Of a stretch of DNA of 64,000 bases, positions 33,564-43,461 are shown one piece after another. Location of the stretch: contig NZ_JACHCZ010000003.1 in assembly GCF_014207255.1 (NCBI RefSeq), forward strand, positions 1 through 64,000. The letters are read 5' to 3'. Under the pieces are notes generated by a model. The model made no database searches, was not told the origin of the DNA, and worked only from the letters and a program-made list of their open reading frames with translations. Position 1 is the stretch's first letter. Every line of letters begins with the position of its first letter. The translations under genes and the position numbers were made by a program. This DNA is from Pseudomonas sp. JAI120 (GTDB lineage Bacteria > Pseudomonadota > Gammaproteobacteria > Pseudomonadales > Pseudomonadaceae).

Positions 33564-36338
33564 ATGGCATTGAAATCCCCCGCGTTTCGTAGAAAATTTC
33601 CGTTGCTGGTAACCGGCAGTCTGCTGGTCATGCAACCCTTCGCCACCTCATTCGTGGTCGCCGCGGAACAGTATGACTGCTCAGTCTCTGCTTCGGGTGC
33701 CTGGGACTGCGCGCCGAAGACCGCCGCCGCCCCATTGCCACCGCGCCCGGTGCATGACGGCGCGGCCGTCAGCTCGGCCAACAGCACGGCGCAGGCCGAC
33801 GCTGGCGGCAGTGCCGAAGCCGAGCCGAAGACCGCACTGGTCACCGAGTCCAAGGGCCGTGGCCTGCGTTCGCGCAGCGCCGACTACAGCCACTTGGACT
33901 GGGTGCCTCGCGAAAAGTTGACCGCAGCCCAGCTGGCAGAAACCGGTCCTTACTGCGGCGGTGCGTACATCGAGCCAACTCGTCCTGGCATGAACGACAA
34001 GACGAACAAAAGCGATGCGCCCACCTTCATCGGTGCCAAGGCCTCTCGTTACGAGCAGGAACAACAAGTCGCAACCCTGGCCGGTGACGTCGTCATGCGC
34101 CAGGGCAGCATGCAGCTGGAGTCGGAAGAAGCCAGCCTGTATCAGGCCGAGAACCGTGGTGAGCTGAACGGTAACGTGCGACTGCGCGACAACGGTGCCT
34201 TGATCGTCGGCGACCACGCCCAGGTTCAGCTGGACACCGGCGCGGCGCAGATCGACAACGCCGAATACGTGATGCACAAGTCGCGTATCCGCGGTAACGC
34301 GCTGTACGCCAAGCGCGCCGAAAACGCGATCATCCGTCTCAAGGACGGTACGTACACCACCTGCGAGCCGGACAGCAACGCCTGGCAGCTCAAGGGCAAC
34401 AACATAACGTTGAACCCGGCCACCGGTTTCGGTACGGCCACCAACGCGACGTTGCGGATCAAGAACATCCCGATCCTGTACACCCCTTACATCTATTTCC
34501 CGATCGACGACCGTCGTCAGTCCGGCTTCCTGCCACCGAGCTTCAGCACCGGCAGCGAAACCGGCTTCACCCTGGTCACGCCGTACTACTTCAACCTGGC
34601 GCCAAACTACGATGCCACGTTGTACCCGCAATACATGACCAAGCGCGGCATGATGATGGAAGGCGAATTCCGCTACCTCACCAAGTCCAGCGAAGGTCAG
34701 TTCGGCGGCGCGTACCTGAACGACGACAGCGACGAACGCAAGCTGCAGACCGATTACGACAAAACCCGCTACATGCTCAATTGGCAGCACAAAGGTGGCT
34801 TGGATTCGCGTGTACTGACCCAGGTCGACTACACCAAGATCAGTGACCCTTACTACTTCCAAGACCTCAAGTCCTATCAGGAGGGTGTTGAGAGCCGGAC
34901 CTTCGTCAACCAACAGGGCTCCGTGGCCTATCGCGGCGACTCCTTCCAGGCGCGCTTGAATGTCCAGGCTTATCAGCTGGCGACGATTTCCCAGATCACA
35001 CCGTATGACCGGCTGCCACAGATCACCTTCAATGGTGCCCTACCTTACAGCCCGGGGGGCTTGCAGTTCGCTTATGAAACCGAAGCTGTAAGATTTGATC
35101 GGGATCTTGAGAACGGCGACTTCACCGATAAAGACGGTGTCACCAGCGCTCGACTGGATACCAACGTGAGGGGCCTGACCCGCGCAAATGGCACGCGCCT
35201 GAACCTGGCACCGAGCATTTCGCTTCCGCTTAATACGACGTACGGTTTCATCACGCCGAAGCTGAAATACGTTTACACCAAGTACGACCTCGATCTCGAT
35301 ACCATCGGCAAGAACTCGCTGGCTGCTGGGGACGAATTCAAAAGCTCTCAAAGCCGCGCCGTTCCAATTGCCAGCGTCGACAGCGGCCTGTACTTCGACC
35401 GCAACACCAACTGGTTCGGCAAGGAATATCGCCAGACCCTGGAGCCGCGTGCGTTCTACCTTTACGTTCCAAACAAAGACCAGAGCGATATTCCTGTCTT
35501 TGATACCAGCGAGTACTCGTTCAGCTACGCCTCGCTTTTCCGTGACAACCGCTTCAGTGGTTCCGACCGCATCGGCGATGAGAACAAACTGTCGCTCGGC
35601 CTGACCAACCGCTGGATCGAAGAAAACGGCTTCGAACGTCAACGCGTCAGCGTCGGCCAGGCTGTGTATTTCAAGGACCGCGAAGTTCAACTGCCGGGCG
35701 TGCTGGCAGCCGACCGTGCCGATGCGCAGTCCGATGTATCGCCTGTTGCGCTGGACTACGAGTTCCGCTTCAACCGCGACTGGCGCGCCACTGCCGACTA
35801 CAACTGGGACACCGAGGAGCACAGCCCTCGTTCCGGTAGCGCGATGCTTCACTACCAGCCGGAAGACAACCCGAACAAGATCATCAACGTCGGTTATCGC
35901 TATCGTAACGACCAGGTCGTCTACAACCAGCTGACCGGCAAATGGCAGTTCGGCGGTGACTACGGACAGCCAGGCGATCCGAACTTCGTGAAGGATTACT
36001 ACAAAATCCAACAACACGACTTCTCGATGATGTGGCCGATCATTCCCCAGTGGAACCTGATCACCCGCTGGCAGTATGACTACGCTCGCAACCGTACCCT
36101 GGAAGCCTTCGGTGGTTTCGAGTACGACAACTGCTGCTGGAAACTGCGCGTCATCAACCGTTACTGGGTTTCCAACGACGAATACAGCCAGATCGCCCCG
36201 CTTAACGAAAAGGGTGACCACGGGCTCTTCCTGCAGATCGTCCTCAAAGGACTCGGCGGCCTGACCGGCGCCAAGGTAGAGAGCTTCCTCGACAAAGGCA
36301 TTGAAGGTTATCGTGAACGTGAAGACCAAGCTTTCTGA
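33564..36338 (+). CDS. lptD: LPS-assembly outer-membrane protein LptD
   Basis: Outer-membrane translocon that inserts lipopolysaccharide with LptE. The start at 33564 (MALKSPAFRRKFPLLVTGS) gives 924 residues with a signal peptide to about residue 34. The frame is open upstream only because it runs into intron sequence. The N-terminal OstA/LptA-like jellyroll (about 150-280) precedes the barrel. Cysteines near the N-terminus and the adjacent C857-C858 pair (NCCW) can form the conserved interdomain disulfides. Group II intron lies in its leader. Confidence 0.96.
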   Translation: MALKSPAFRRKFPLLVTGSLLVMQPFATSFVVAAEQYDCSVSASGAWDCAPKTAAAPLPPRPVHDGAAVSSANSTAQADAGGSAEAEPKTALVTESKGRGLRSRSADYSHLDWVPREKLTAAQLAETGPYCGGAYIEPTRPGMNDKTNKSDAPTFIGAKASRYEQEQQVATLAGDVVMRQGSMQLESEEASLYQAENRGELNGNVRLRDNGALIVGDHAQVQLDTGAAQIDNAEYVMHKSRIRGNALYAKRAENAIIRLKDGTYTTCEPDSNAWQLKGNNITLNPATGFGTATNATLRIKNIPILYTPYIYFPIDDRRQSGFLPPSFSTGSETGFTLVTPYYFNLAPNYDATLYPQYMTKRGMMMEGEFRYLTKSSEGQFGGAYLNDDSDERKLQTDYDKTRYMLNWQHKGGLDSRVLTQVDYTKISDPYYFQDLKSYQEGVESRTFVNQQGSVAYRGDSFQARLNVQAYQLATISQITPYDRLPQITFNGALPYSPGGLQFAYETEAVRFDRDLENGDFTDKDGVTSARLDTNVRGLTRANGTRLNLAPSISLPLNTTYGFITPKLKYVYTKYDLDLDTIGKNSLAAGDEFKSSQSRAVPIASVDSGLYFDRNTNWFGKEYRQTLEPRAFYLYVPNKDQSDIPVFDTSEYSFSYASLFRDNRFSGSDRIGDENKLSLGLTNRWIEENGFERQRVSVGQAVYFKDREVQLPGVLAADRADAQSDVSPVALDYEFRFNRDWRATADYNWDTEEHSPRSGSAMLHYQPEDNPNKIINVGYRYRNDQVVYNQLTGKWQFGGDYGQPGDPNFVKDYYKIQQHDFSMMWPIIPQWNLITRWQYDYARNRTLEAFGGFEYDNCCWKLRVINRYWVSNDEYSQIAPLNEKGDHGLFLQIVLKGLGGLTGAKVESFLDKGIEGYREREDQAF

Positions 36339-37653
36339 TTGTCTGCGCCCGCTAGTGCTGGGCGCGCTGTTCCTGGGCACCGTATCGGCTCACGCTGCGG
36401 TTCAGCAACTGGATAAAGTAGTGGCCATCGTCGATAACGACGTGATCATGCAGAGCCAACTGGACCAGCGCGTCAAGGAAGTGCAGCAAACCATCGCCAA
36501 GCGTGGCGGTGGCGTGCCACCTACCAGCGTGCTGGACCAACAGGTACTGGAGCGCCTGATCGTCGAAAACCTGCAACTGCAGATCGGCGAGCGTTCCGGC
36601 ATCCGTATTTCGGACGAAGAATTGAACCAGGCGGTCGGCACCATCGCTCAACGCAACAACATGAGCATTGATCAATTCCGCGCAGCCCTGGCCCACGACG
36701 GTCTTTCATATGAAGACGCCCGTGACCAGATCCGCCGCGAAATGATCATCAGCCGTGTGCGTCAGCGTCGCGTTGCCGAGCGAGTTCAGGTGTCCGAGCA
36801 GGAAGTGAAGAACTTCCTGGCCTCAGATTTGGGCAAGATGCAGCTTTCCGAAGAACTGCACCTGGCCAATATCCTGATCCCGACCCCGGACAGCGCCAAC
36901 TCCGAGCAACTGAACGCGGCAGCGGCGAAAACCCAGGCTATCTATGATCGCCTGAAAGCCGGTGCTGACTTTGCCCAGATGGCCATTGCCCAGTCCGGCA
37001 GCGACAACGCCCTTGAAGGTGGCGATATGGGCTGGCGTAAAGCTGCTCAACTGCCACCTCCGTTCGACCGTGAACTGAGTGCCATGGAAGTGGGTGGCAT
37101 CACCCAGCCAGCCCGCACCCCAGGCGGCTTCATCATCCTGAAGTTGCTGGAACGTCGCGGTGGCGAGACCTCGCTGAAAGACGAAGTGCATGTTCGTCAT
37201 ATTCTGGTCAAACCAAGCGAAATTCGCACCGAAGCACAAACCAAGGAACTGGCCCAGAAGATCTATGACCGCATCGAAAGCGGTGAAGACTTTGCCACCC
37301 TGGCCAAGAGCTTCTCGGAAGACCCGGGTTCCGCCCTCAACGGCGGCGACCTGAACTGGATCGACCCGAAAGCCTTGGTGCCCGAGTTCCAGCAGGTGAT
37401 GGCCGATACTCCGCAAGGCGTACTGTCCAAGCCGTTCAAAACCCAATATGGCTGGCATGTGCTGGAAGTCCTTGGCCGTCGCGCCACCGACAACACCAGC
37501 CAAGCCCGCGAGCAGCAGGCCCTGAACGTACTGCGTAACCGCAAATACGACGAAGAGCTGCAAACTTGGCTGCGTCAGATCCGTGACGAAGCCTACGTGG
37601 AAAACAAGCTGCCAGGCGCCGAGCAAACAGGCACCGACCAGGCAGCTCCGTGA
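36313..37653 (+). CDS. surA: Periplasmic chaperone SurA
   Basis: Peptidyl-prolyl isomerase and chaperone for outer-membrane proteins, including LptD. The 446-residue protein has a signal peptide (LVLGALFLGTVSAHA), an N-terminal chaperone domain and two parvulin domains (ELHLANILIPTP... and EVHVRHILVKPSE...). Two GTG starts compete: 36313 (SD GAAGG with 5-nt spacing, chosen) and 36319, which would begin at MKTKLSDC. The TTG at 36301 is less likely. The gene overlaps the lptD end by 26 nt, the conserved order. Confidence 0.94.
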   Translation: MNVKTKLSDCLRPLVLGALFLGTVSAHAAVQQLDKVVAIVDNDVIMQSQLDQRVKEVQQTIAKRGGGVPPTSVLDQQVLERLIVENLQLQIGERSGIRISDEELNQAVGTIAQRNNMSIDQFRAALAHDGLSYEDARDQIRREMIISRVRQRRVAERVQVSEQEVKNFLASDLGKMQLSEELHLANILIPTPDSANSEQLNAAAAKTQAIYDRLKAGADFAQMAIAQSGSDNALEGGDMGWRKAAQLPPPFDRELSAMEVGGITQPARTPGGFIILKLLERRGGETSLKDEVHVRHILVKPSEIRTEAQTKELAQKIYDRIESGEDFATLAKSFSEDPGSALNGGDLNWIDPKALVPEFQQVMADTPQGVLSKPFKTQYGWHVLEVLGRRATDNTSQAREQQALNVLRNRKYDEELQTWLRQIRDEAYVENKLPGAEQTGTDQAAP

Positions 37654-38639
37654 AACCCCAGTGTTTCGCCGTGACACCCGGCGAGCCGGCCGGCATTGGT
37701 CCAGACCTGTGCCTGCTGCTCGCCTCGCAGCCCCAGCCTCACCCCCTGATTGCCATTACCAGCCGCGACCTCCTCCTTGAGCGGGCCGCGCAGCTGGGTG
37801 TGGTCGTCAATCTGCTGGACGTGGCACCGGGCAACTGGCCCGACCTGCCGGCAGCCGCTGGCAGCTTGTATGTGTGGAACACCCCGCTGCACGCCAAGGT
37901 CGTTGCCGGAAAACTCGACAAGGCCAACGCGGCGTTCGTCCTGGAAACCTTGACCCGCGCGGGGCAAGGCTGCATCGACGGCGACTTCGCCGGCATGATC
38001 ACCGCGCCAGTCCACAAGGGCGTGATCAACGAATCGGGCATTGCGTTTTCCGGCCATACCGAATTCCTGGCCGAGCTGACCAACACCGCTCAAGTCGTCA
38101 TGATGCTGGCCACACGCGGCCTGCGGGTCGCGCTGGTGACCACGCACCTGCCATTGCGCGACATTGCCGACGCCATCACCGCCGAGCGTGTGGAGCGCGT
38201 TACGCGCATCCTGCATGCCGACCTGCAACAAAAATTCGGCATCGCCCAACCGCGCATTCTGGTATGCGGGCTCAACCCCCACGCCGGCGAAGGCGGACAC
38301 TTGGGCCATGAAGAAATAGACATCATTGAACCAACCCTGGAGCGTCTGCGCCAAGAAGGCATGGACCTGCGCGGCCCACTGCCAGCAGACACTCTGTTTA
38401 CCCCAAAATATCTGGAGCACTGCGACGCAGTGCTGGCGATGTACCATGACCAGGGGCTGCCGGTGCTGAAGTACAAAGGTTTCGGCGCCGCGGTCAACGT
38501 GACGCTGGGCCTGCCGATCATCCGCACCTCCGTCGACCATGGCACCGCCCTGGACCTGGCGGGCAGCGGCAAGATCGATACCGGCAGCCTGCACGTGGCC
38601 CTGGAAACCGCCTATCAGATGGCCGAGACCCGTATATGA
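37650..38639 (+). CDS. pdxA: 4-hydroxythreonine-4-phosphate dehydrogenase
   Basis: NAD-dependent enzyme of pyridoxal-phosphate synthesis, 329 residues from a GTG start overlapping the surA stop by 4 nt. Family marks are the N-terminal TPGEPAGIGPD, the metal-binding FSGHTEFLA, GLNPHAGEGGHLG with the catalytic His, and YHDQGLPVLK. It also overlaps rsmA by 4 nt, continuing a tightly coupled operon. Confidence 0.96.
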   Translation: MKPQCFAVTPGEPAGIGPDLCLLLASQPQPHPLIAITSRDLLLERAAQLGVVVNLLDVAPGNWPDLPAAAGSLYVWNTPLHAKVVAGKLDKANAAFVLETLTRAGQGCIDGDFAGMITAPVHKGVINESGIAFSGHTEFLAELTNTAQVVMMLATRGLRVALVTTHLPLRDIADAITAERVERVTRILHADLQQKFGIAQPRILVCGLNPHAGEGGHLGHEEIDIIEPTLERLRQEGMDLRGPLPADTLFTPKYLEHCDAVLAMYHDQGLPVLKYKGFGAAVNVTLGLPIIRTSVDHGTALDLAGSGKIDTGSLHVALETAYQMAETRI

Positions 38640-39448
38640 CCGAGCATTACCAACACCGGGCGCGTAAGCGCTTCGGGCAAAACTTCCTGCACGACGCTGG
38701 CGTGATCGACCGTATCCTGCGCTCCATCCATGCCAAGCCAGAAGACCGTCTGCTGGAAATCGGCCCGGGCCAGGGCGCGCTGACCCAAGGCTTGCTCGCC
38801 AGCGGCGGCCAACTGGACGTGGTTGAACTGGACAAGGACCTGATCCCCATCCTCAACCAGCAGTTCGCCAACAAGCCCAACTTCAACCTGCATCAGGGCG
38901 ATGCACTGAAGTTCGACTTCAATACCCTCAACGCCGCGCCCAACAGCCTGCGTGTGGTGGGTAACCTGCCGTACAACATCTCCACGCCGCTGATTTTCCA
39001 CCTGCTGAACAACGCCGGGATCATCCGCGACATGCACTTCATGCTGCAGAAAGAAGTGGTGGAACGCCTGGCCGCCGGCCCTGGTGGTGGTGATTGGGGT
39101 CGCCTGTCGATCATGGTTCAGTACCACTGCCGCGTCGAACACCTGTTCAATGTCGGCCCGGGTGCGTTCAACCCACCGCCGAAGGTCGATTCGGCCATCG
39201 TGCGCCTGGTGCCTCACGCCGTACTGCCGCACCCGGCCAAGGATCACAAATTGCTGGAACGCGTGGTACGTGAAGCGTTCAACCAACGCCGCAAGACCCT
39301 GCGCAACACGCTCAAGGCGCTGCTGAGCAACGCCGAGATCGAAGCCGCCGGCGTCGACGGCAGCCTGCGCCCCGAGCAACTGGACCTGGCCGCGTTCGTG
39401 CGTCTGGCCGACCAGCTTGCCATCCAGCCTGCGCCGTCCGCCGACTGA
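38636..39448 (+). CDS. rsmA: 16S rRNA dimethyladenosine transferase
   Basis: Dimethylates two adjacent adenines in the 3' hairpin of 16S rRNA (KsgA). The 270-residue protein begins with the RKRFGQNFLHD signature. The SAM motif LEIGPGQGALT and the catalytic NLPYNIS segment follow. Overlap with pdxA by 4 nt; apaG follows after about 100 nt. Confidence 0.97.
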   Translation: MTEHYQHRARKRFGQNFLHDAGVIDRILRSIHAKPEDRLLEIGPGQGALTQGLLASGGQLDVVELDKDLIPILNQQFANKPNFNLHQGDALKFDFNTLNAAPNSLRVVGNLPYNISTPLIFHLLNNAGIIRDMHFMLQKEVVERLAAGPGGGDWGRLSIMVQYHCRVEHLFNVGPGAFNPPPKVDSAIVRLVPHAVLPHPAKDHKLLERVVREAFNQRRKTLRNTLKALLSNAEIEAAGVDGSLRPEQLDLAAFVRLADQLAIQPAPSAD

Positions 39449-39551
39449 AGCACCCAGGCATGGCCAGACACATGTCTGGCCTAGTGCCCACCTCTTGGCC
39501 TAGACTGATCCGCATCTGCTGTCCTCCGCTTTTGCTTTTAAGGCCTCTTGC

Positions 39552-39932
39552 ATGTCCGATCCTCGCTACCAGATCGACGTCAGCGTCGTCACCCGCTTCC
39601 TGGCGGACCAATCGCAACCTGAACAGAACCGCTTCGCCTTTGCCTACACCATCACGGTGAAAAACAACGGCCAGGTGCCGGCCAAGCTGCTGTCACGCCA
39701 CTGGGTGATCACCGACGGTGACGGTCAGGTCGAGGAAGTTCGCGGCGCAGGCGTTGTCGGCCAACAACCGTTGATCGACATCGGCGCCAGCCACACCTAC
39801 AGCAGCGGCACGGTAATGACCTCCAAGGTCGGCACCATGCAAGGCTCGTATCAGATGAAAGCCACTGACGGCAAACTGTTCGACGCCATCATCAAGCCTT
39901 TTCGCCTCGCCGTACCAGGGTCCCTGCACTGA
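39552..39932 (+). CDS. apaG: ApaG protein (DUF525)
   Basis: Small protein of 126 residues, a fibronectin-type fold of ill-defined role often paired with ApaH. The conserved PVLLSRHWVITDG-like segment appears as AKLLSRHWVITDGDGQ and the later SGTVMTSKVGTMQGSYQM matches the family. Its stop overlaps the apaH start by 1 nt. Confidence 0.95.
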   Translation: MSDPRYQIDVSVVTRFLADQSQPEQNRFAFAYTITVKNNGQVPAKLLSRHWVITDGDGQVEEVRGAGVVGQQPLIDIGASHTYSSGTVMTSKVGTMQGSYQMKATDGKLFDAIIKPFRLAVPGSLH

Positions 39933-40783
39933 TGGCAACGTACGCGGTCGGCGACCTGCAAGGCTGCCTGGAGCCCCTCAAGTGCCTGCTTGAACGGGTG
40001 GCCTTCGACCCGGCGAATGATCGCCTGTGGCTGGTAGGCGACTTGGTCAATCGCGGCCCCGAGTCCCTGGAAACGCTACGTTACCTGTATAGCGTGCGCG
40101 ATTCCCTGGTGTGCGTACTGGGCAACCATGACCTGCACCTGCTGGCGGCCGGCAGTAACATCGAGCGCCTGAAAAAGGGCGATACCTTGCGCGAAATCCT
40201 CGAAGCGCCAGATCGCGCGCAACTGCTTGACTGGCTGCGTCGGCAAAAGATCATGCATTACGACGAAAGCCGCAATATGGCCTTGGTCCATGCGGGTATC
40301 CCGCCGCAGTGGACGCTGAAAAAAGCCCTCAAGTGCGCCGCCGAAGTCGAAAACGCCCTGGCCGATGACAGCCTGTACACCGCCTACCTCGACGGCATGT
40401 ATGGCAACGAGCCAGTGAAGTGGGACAACGACCTCACTGGCGCGGCCCGCCTACGGGTGATTACCAACTATTTCACACGCATGCGCTTCTGCACTGCCGA
40501 GGGCAAGCTGGACCTCAAGAGCAAGGAAGGCGCCGACACGGCGCTGCCCGGCTACAAACCGTGGTTTGCCCACAAGGAACGCAAGACCCGCGACACCAGG
40601 ATCATCTTTGGTCACTGGGCGGCCCTTGAAGGCAAGTGCGACGAACCTGGCGTGTTTGCCCTCGACACCGGCTGCGTGTGGGGCGGCGCCATGACCTTGA
40701 TGAACATCGACACCGGCGAGCGCCTGAGCTGCCAGTGCGAATCTCCCCTTCCCGTTACACTGCCAGCTGCCGCCAAACGCTAG
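39932..40783 (+). CDS. apaH: Diadenosine tetraphosphatase
   Basis: Symmetrical Ap4A hydrolase, 283 residues. The calcineurin-like phosphatase motifs are intact: AVGDLQGC, LVGDLVNRGPESL, LGNHDLHLL and the C-terminal HW in FGHWAALEG. It degrades alarmone-like Ap4A and can remove Np4 caps from RNA (established in E. coli). Confidence 0.96.
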   Translation: MATYAVGDLQGCLEPLKCLLERVAFDPANDRLWLVGDLVNRGPESLETLRYLYSVRDSLVCVLGNHDLHLLAAGSNIERLKKGDTLREILEAPDRAQLLDWLRRQKIMHYDESRNMALVHAGIPPQWTLKKALKCAAEVENALADDSLYTAYLDGMYGNEPVKWDNDLTGAARLRVITNYFTRMRFCTAEGKLDLKSKEGADTALPGYKPWFAHKERKTRDTRIIFGHWAALEGKCDEPGVFALDTGCVWGGAMTLMNIDTGERLSCQCESPLPVTLPAAAKR

Positions 40784-40812
40784 TCCCCGCAGCCATGCAC
40801 AAGGAGCCCACC

Positions 40813-41142
40813 ATGAGCGAATTCAAACGTATCCCTCCCGAACAAGCCCAAGCCCTGCGCGAGCAAGGTGCGGTGGTGGTCGATATCCGCGACCAGCCTA
40901 CTTACGCCGCCGCTCACATCGCCGGCGCCCAGCACCTGGACAACGTCAACATCGCCGATTTCATCCGCGCCGCCGACCTTGACGCGCCGGTGATCGTGGC
41001 CTGCTACCACGGCAATTCCAGCCAAAGCGCCGCCGCCTACCTGATCAGCCAGGGCTTCTCCGACGTCTATAGCCTGGACGGCGGCTTTGAGCTATGGCGT
41101 ACGACCTATCCTGCAGAAATTTCATCCGGCGATTCGCAATAA
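40813..41142 (+). CDS. glpE: Thiosulfate sulfurtransferase GlpE
   Basis: Single-domain rhodanese, 109 residues, with the active-site cysteine C64 in ACYHGNSSQSAA. The start at 40813 has AAGGAG 8 nt upstream, and an in-frame extension through apaH coding is rejected. It closes the lptD-glpE operon; there is a 283-bp gap before prkA. Confidence 0.93.
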   Translation: MSEFKRIPPEQAQALREQGAVVVDIRDQPTYAAAHIAGAQHLDNVNIADFIRAADLDAPVIVACYHGNSSQSAAAYLISQGFSDVYSLDGGFELWRTTYPAEISSGDSQ

Positions 41143-41249
41143 TTTTTTTCACACACTGCTACCCCGCGTGACGCTTGGGCTCGCGCCGTTTCTGACGAAC
41201 GGCGCAGGCAAACTAATTGCTCATCGTCCCTTGCCCTCTCCGATTCCGA

Positions 41250-41259
41250 CTATCCTTAA
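41250..41259 (+). promoter_or_regulatory. Putative RpoS-type -10 for the prkA operon
   Basis: CTATCCTTAA resembles the stationary-phase sigma-S -10 consensus CTAYACTTAA. It lies 167 bp before the prkA start in the only sizeable gap preceding prkA-yeaH-spoVR. In E. coli the yeaG-yeaH genes are RpoS dependent, which fits. A TTGCCC at 41231 is 14 bp away, short for a sigma70 spacing. Confidence 0.45.
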
Positions 41260-41425
41260 GCGCAGGCCATCCGAATCAGGGGAGAGCCGGTACACCGGCG
41301 TGCGGGTCATCGGTAGCGTTTAGGGTGTTCTGGGGGGAAAACGGCCATTGGCGTTCGTCAATGACTGCCAGCATCGACTGATAGATCCGGCGTCGGCTCC
41401 ACGTATCGAGCGAGGTGACGACGTC

Positions 41426-43348
41426 ATGAGTATTTTTAGCCACTTCCAACAACGCTTCGCATCCACACAGCAGGAAGAACTCACGCTTCAGGAGTATCTC
41501 GAGCTGTGCAAACAGGATCGCAGCACCTACGCGTCTGCCGCCGAACGCCTGCTATTGGCGATTGGCGAGCCGGAGCTGGTGGAAACCGCCAATAATTCGC
41601 GCCTGTCGCGAATATTTTCCAACAAGGTGATCCGCCGCTATCCGGCCTTTGAAGACTTCCACGGGATGGAAGAATGCATCGACCAGATCGTCTCCTACTT
41701 CCGCCACGCCGCTCAGGGCCTGGAAGAGAAGAAACAGATCCTCTACCTGCTCGGCCCCGTTGGCGGTGGTAAATCGTCCCTGGCCGAAAAACTCAAGCAA
41801 CTGATCGAGAAGGTGCCCTTCTACGCCATCAAGGGCTCACCGGTCTTCGAGTCGCCCCTGGGCCTGTTCAACGCCACGGAAGATGGCGCGATCCTCGAAG
41901 AAGACTTCGGCATCCCACGACGTTACCTCAACACCATCATGTCGCCCTGGGCCACCAAGCGCCTGGCCGAGTTCGGCGGCGACATCAGCCAGTTCCGCGT
42001 GGTGAAACTCTACCCGTCGATCCTCAACCAGATCGGCGTGGCCAAGACCGAACCGGGCGATGAGAACAACCAGGACATTTCGGCGCTGGTGGGCAAGGTC
42101 GATATCCGTAAACTGGAGGAATTCCCGCAGAACGACGCCGACGCCTACAGCTACTCGGGTGCACTGTGCCGGGCCAACCAGGGCCTGATGGAATTCGTGG
42201 AAATGTTCAAGGCGCCGATCAAGGTGCTGCACCCACTGCTCACCGCCACCCAGGAAGGCAACTACAACAGTACTGAAGGCCTGGGCGCGATTCCGTTCAC
42301 AGGGATCCTGCTGGCTCACTCCAACGAATCGGAATGGCACACCTTCCGCAACAACAAGAACAACGAAGCCTTCATCGACCGGATCTATATCGTCAAGGTG
42401 CCGTACTGCCTGCGGGTCAGCGATGAAATCAAGATCTACGACAAGCTGCTGTTCAATAGCTCACTGGCCAAGGCCCACTGCGCACCCGACACCCTGAAGA
42501 TGCTCGCCCAGTTCACCGTGCTGTCGCGTCTCAAGGAGCCGGAAAACTCGAATATCTATTCGAAGATGCGTGTGTACGACGGCGAAAACCTCAAGGACAC
42601 CGATCCCAAGGCCAAGTCGATCCAGGAATACCGCGACACAGCGGGCGTGGATGAAGGCATGAACGGCCTGTCGACGCGCTTTGCGTTCAAGATCCTGTCC
42701 AAGGTCTTCAACTTCGACCCCCACGAGATCGCCGCCAACCCGGTGCACCTGCTGTATGTGCTGGAGCAGCAGATCGAACAGGAACAATTCCAGGCGGAAA
42801 CCCGCGAACGCTACCTGCGCTTCCTCAAGGAATACCTCGCGCCGCGCTACATCGAGTTTATCGGCAAGGAAATCCAGACCGCGTACCTGGAGTCCTACAG
42901 CGAGTACGGCCAGAACATCTTCGACCGCTACGTGCTGTATGCGGACTTCTGGATCCAGGACCAGGAATACCGCGACCCGGAAACCGGCGAAATCCTCAAC
43001 CGCGTAGCCCTAAACGAAGAATTGGAGAAGATCGAAAAACCCGCCGGCATCAGCAATCCGAAGGATTTCCGCAACGAAATCGTCAACTTCGTACTGCGCG
43101 CCCGCGCCAACAACAACGGCAAGAATCCCACCTGGCTCAGCTACGAGAAGCTGCGGGTGGTCATCGAGAAAAAAATGTTCTCCAACACCGAGGATCTGCT
43201 GCCGGTCATCAGCTTCAACGCCAAGGCCAGCAAGGAGGACCAGCAAAAACACAACGACTTCGTCACACGAATGGTCGAGCGCGGCTACACCGACAAACAG
43301 GTACGACTGCTCTCCGAGTGGTACCTGCGGGTTCGCAAATCGCAGTAA
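41426..43348 (+). CDS. prkA: PrkA-type serine protein kinase
   Basis: AAA+ domain coupled to a C-terminal kinase-like domain (YeaG family), 640 residues from MSIFSHFQQRF. The Walker A is GPVGGGKSS. GAGGTGA precedes the ATG by 8 nt; the in-frame extension to 41348 is rejected. First of the conserved trio prkA-yeaH-spoVR, which in enteric bacteria is linked to nitrogen and stationary-phase stress; the molecular target is unknown. Confidence 0.93.
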   Translation: MSIFSHFQQRFASTQQEELTLQEYLELCKQDRSTYASAAERLLLAIGEPELVETANNSRLSRIFSNKVIRRYPAFEDFHGMEECIDQIVSYFRHAAQGLEEKKQILYLLGPVGGGKSSLAEKLKQLIEKVPFYAIKGSPVFESPLGLFNATEDGAILEEDFGIPRRYLNTIMSPWATKRLAEFGGDISQFRVVKLYPSILNQIGVAKTEPGDENNQDISALVGKVDIRKLEEFPQNDADAYSYSGALCRANQGLMEFVEMFKAPIKVLHPLLTATQEGNYNSTEGLGAIPFTGILLAHSNESEWHTFRNNKNNEAFIDRIYIVKVPYCLRVSDEIKIYDKLLFNSSLAKAHCAPDTLKMLAQFTVLSRLKEPENSNIYSKMRVYDGENLKDTDPKAKSIQEYRDTAGVDEGMNGLSTRFAFKILSKVFNFDPHEIAANPVHLLYVLEQQIEQEQFQAETRERYLRFLKEYLAPRYIEFIGKEIQTAYLESYSEYGQNIFDRYVLYADFWIQDQEYRDPETGEILNRVALNEELEKIEKPAGISNPKDFRNEIVNFVLRARANNNGKNPTWLSYEKLRVVIEKKMFSNTEDLLPVISFNAKASKEDQQKHNDFVTRMVERGYTDKQVRLLSEWYLRVRKSQ

Positions 43349-43461
43349 GGCAGCGATAGGCGTGCACTGCCAGGTCATGGGCCTGGCAGTTGACCGCTTG
43401 TCTCTAAGCTTCCAGCTCGCCGCTTGAAGCTTGTAACGTGAAGCTGCCCGGAGGGCTCCTC

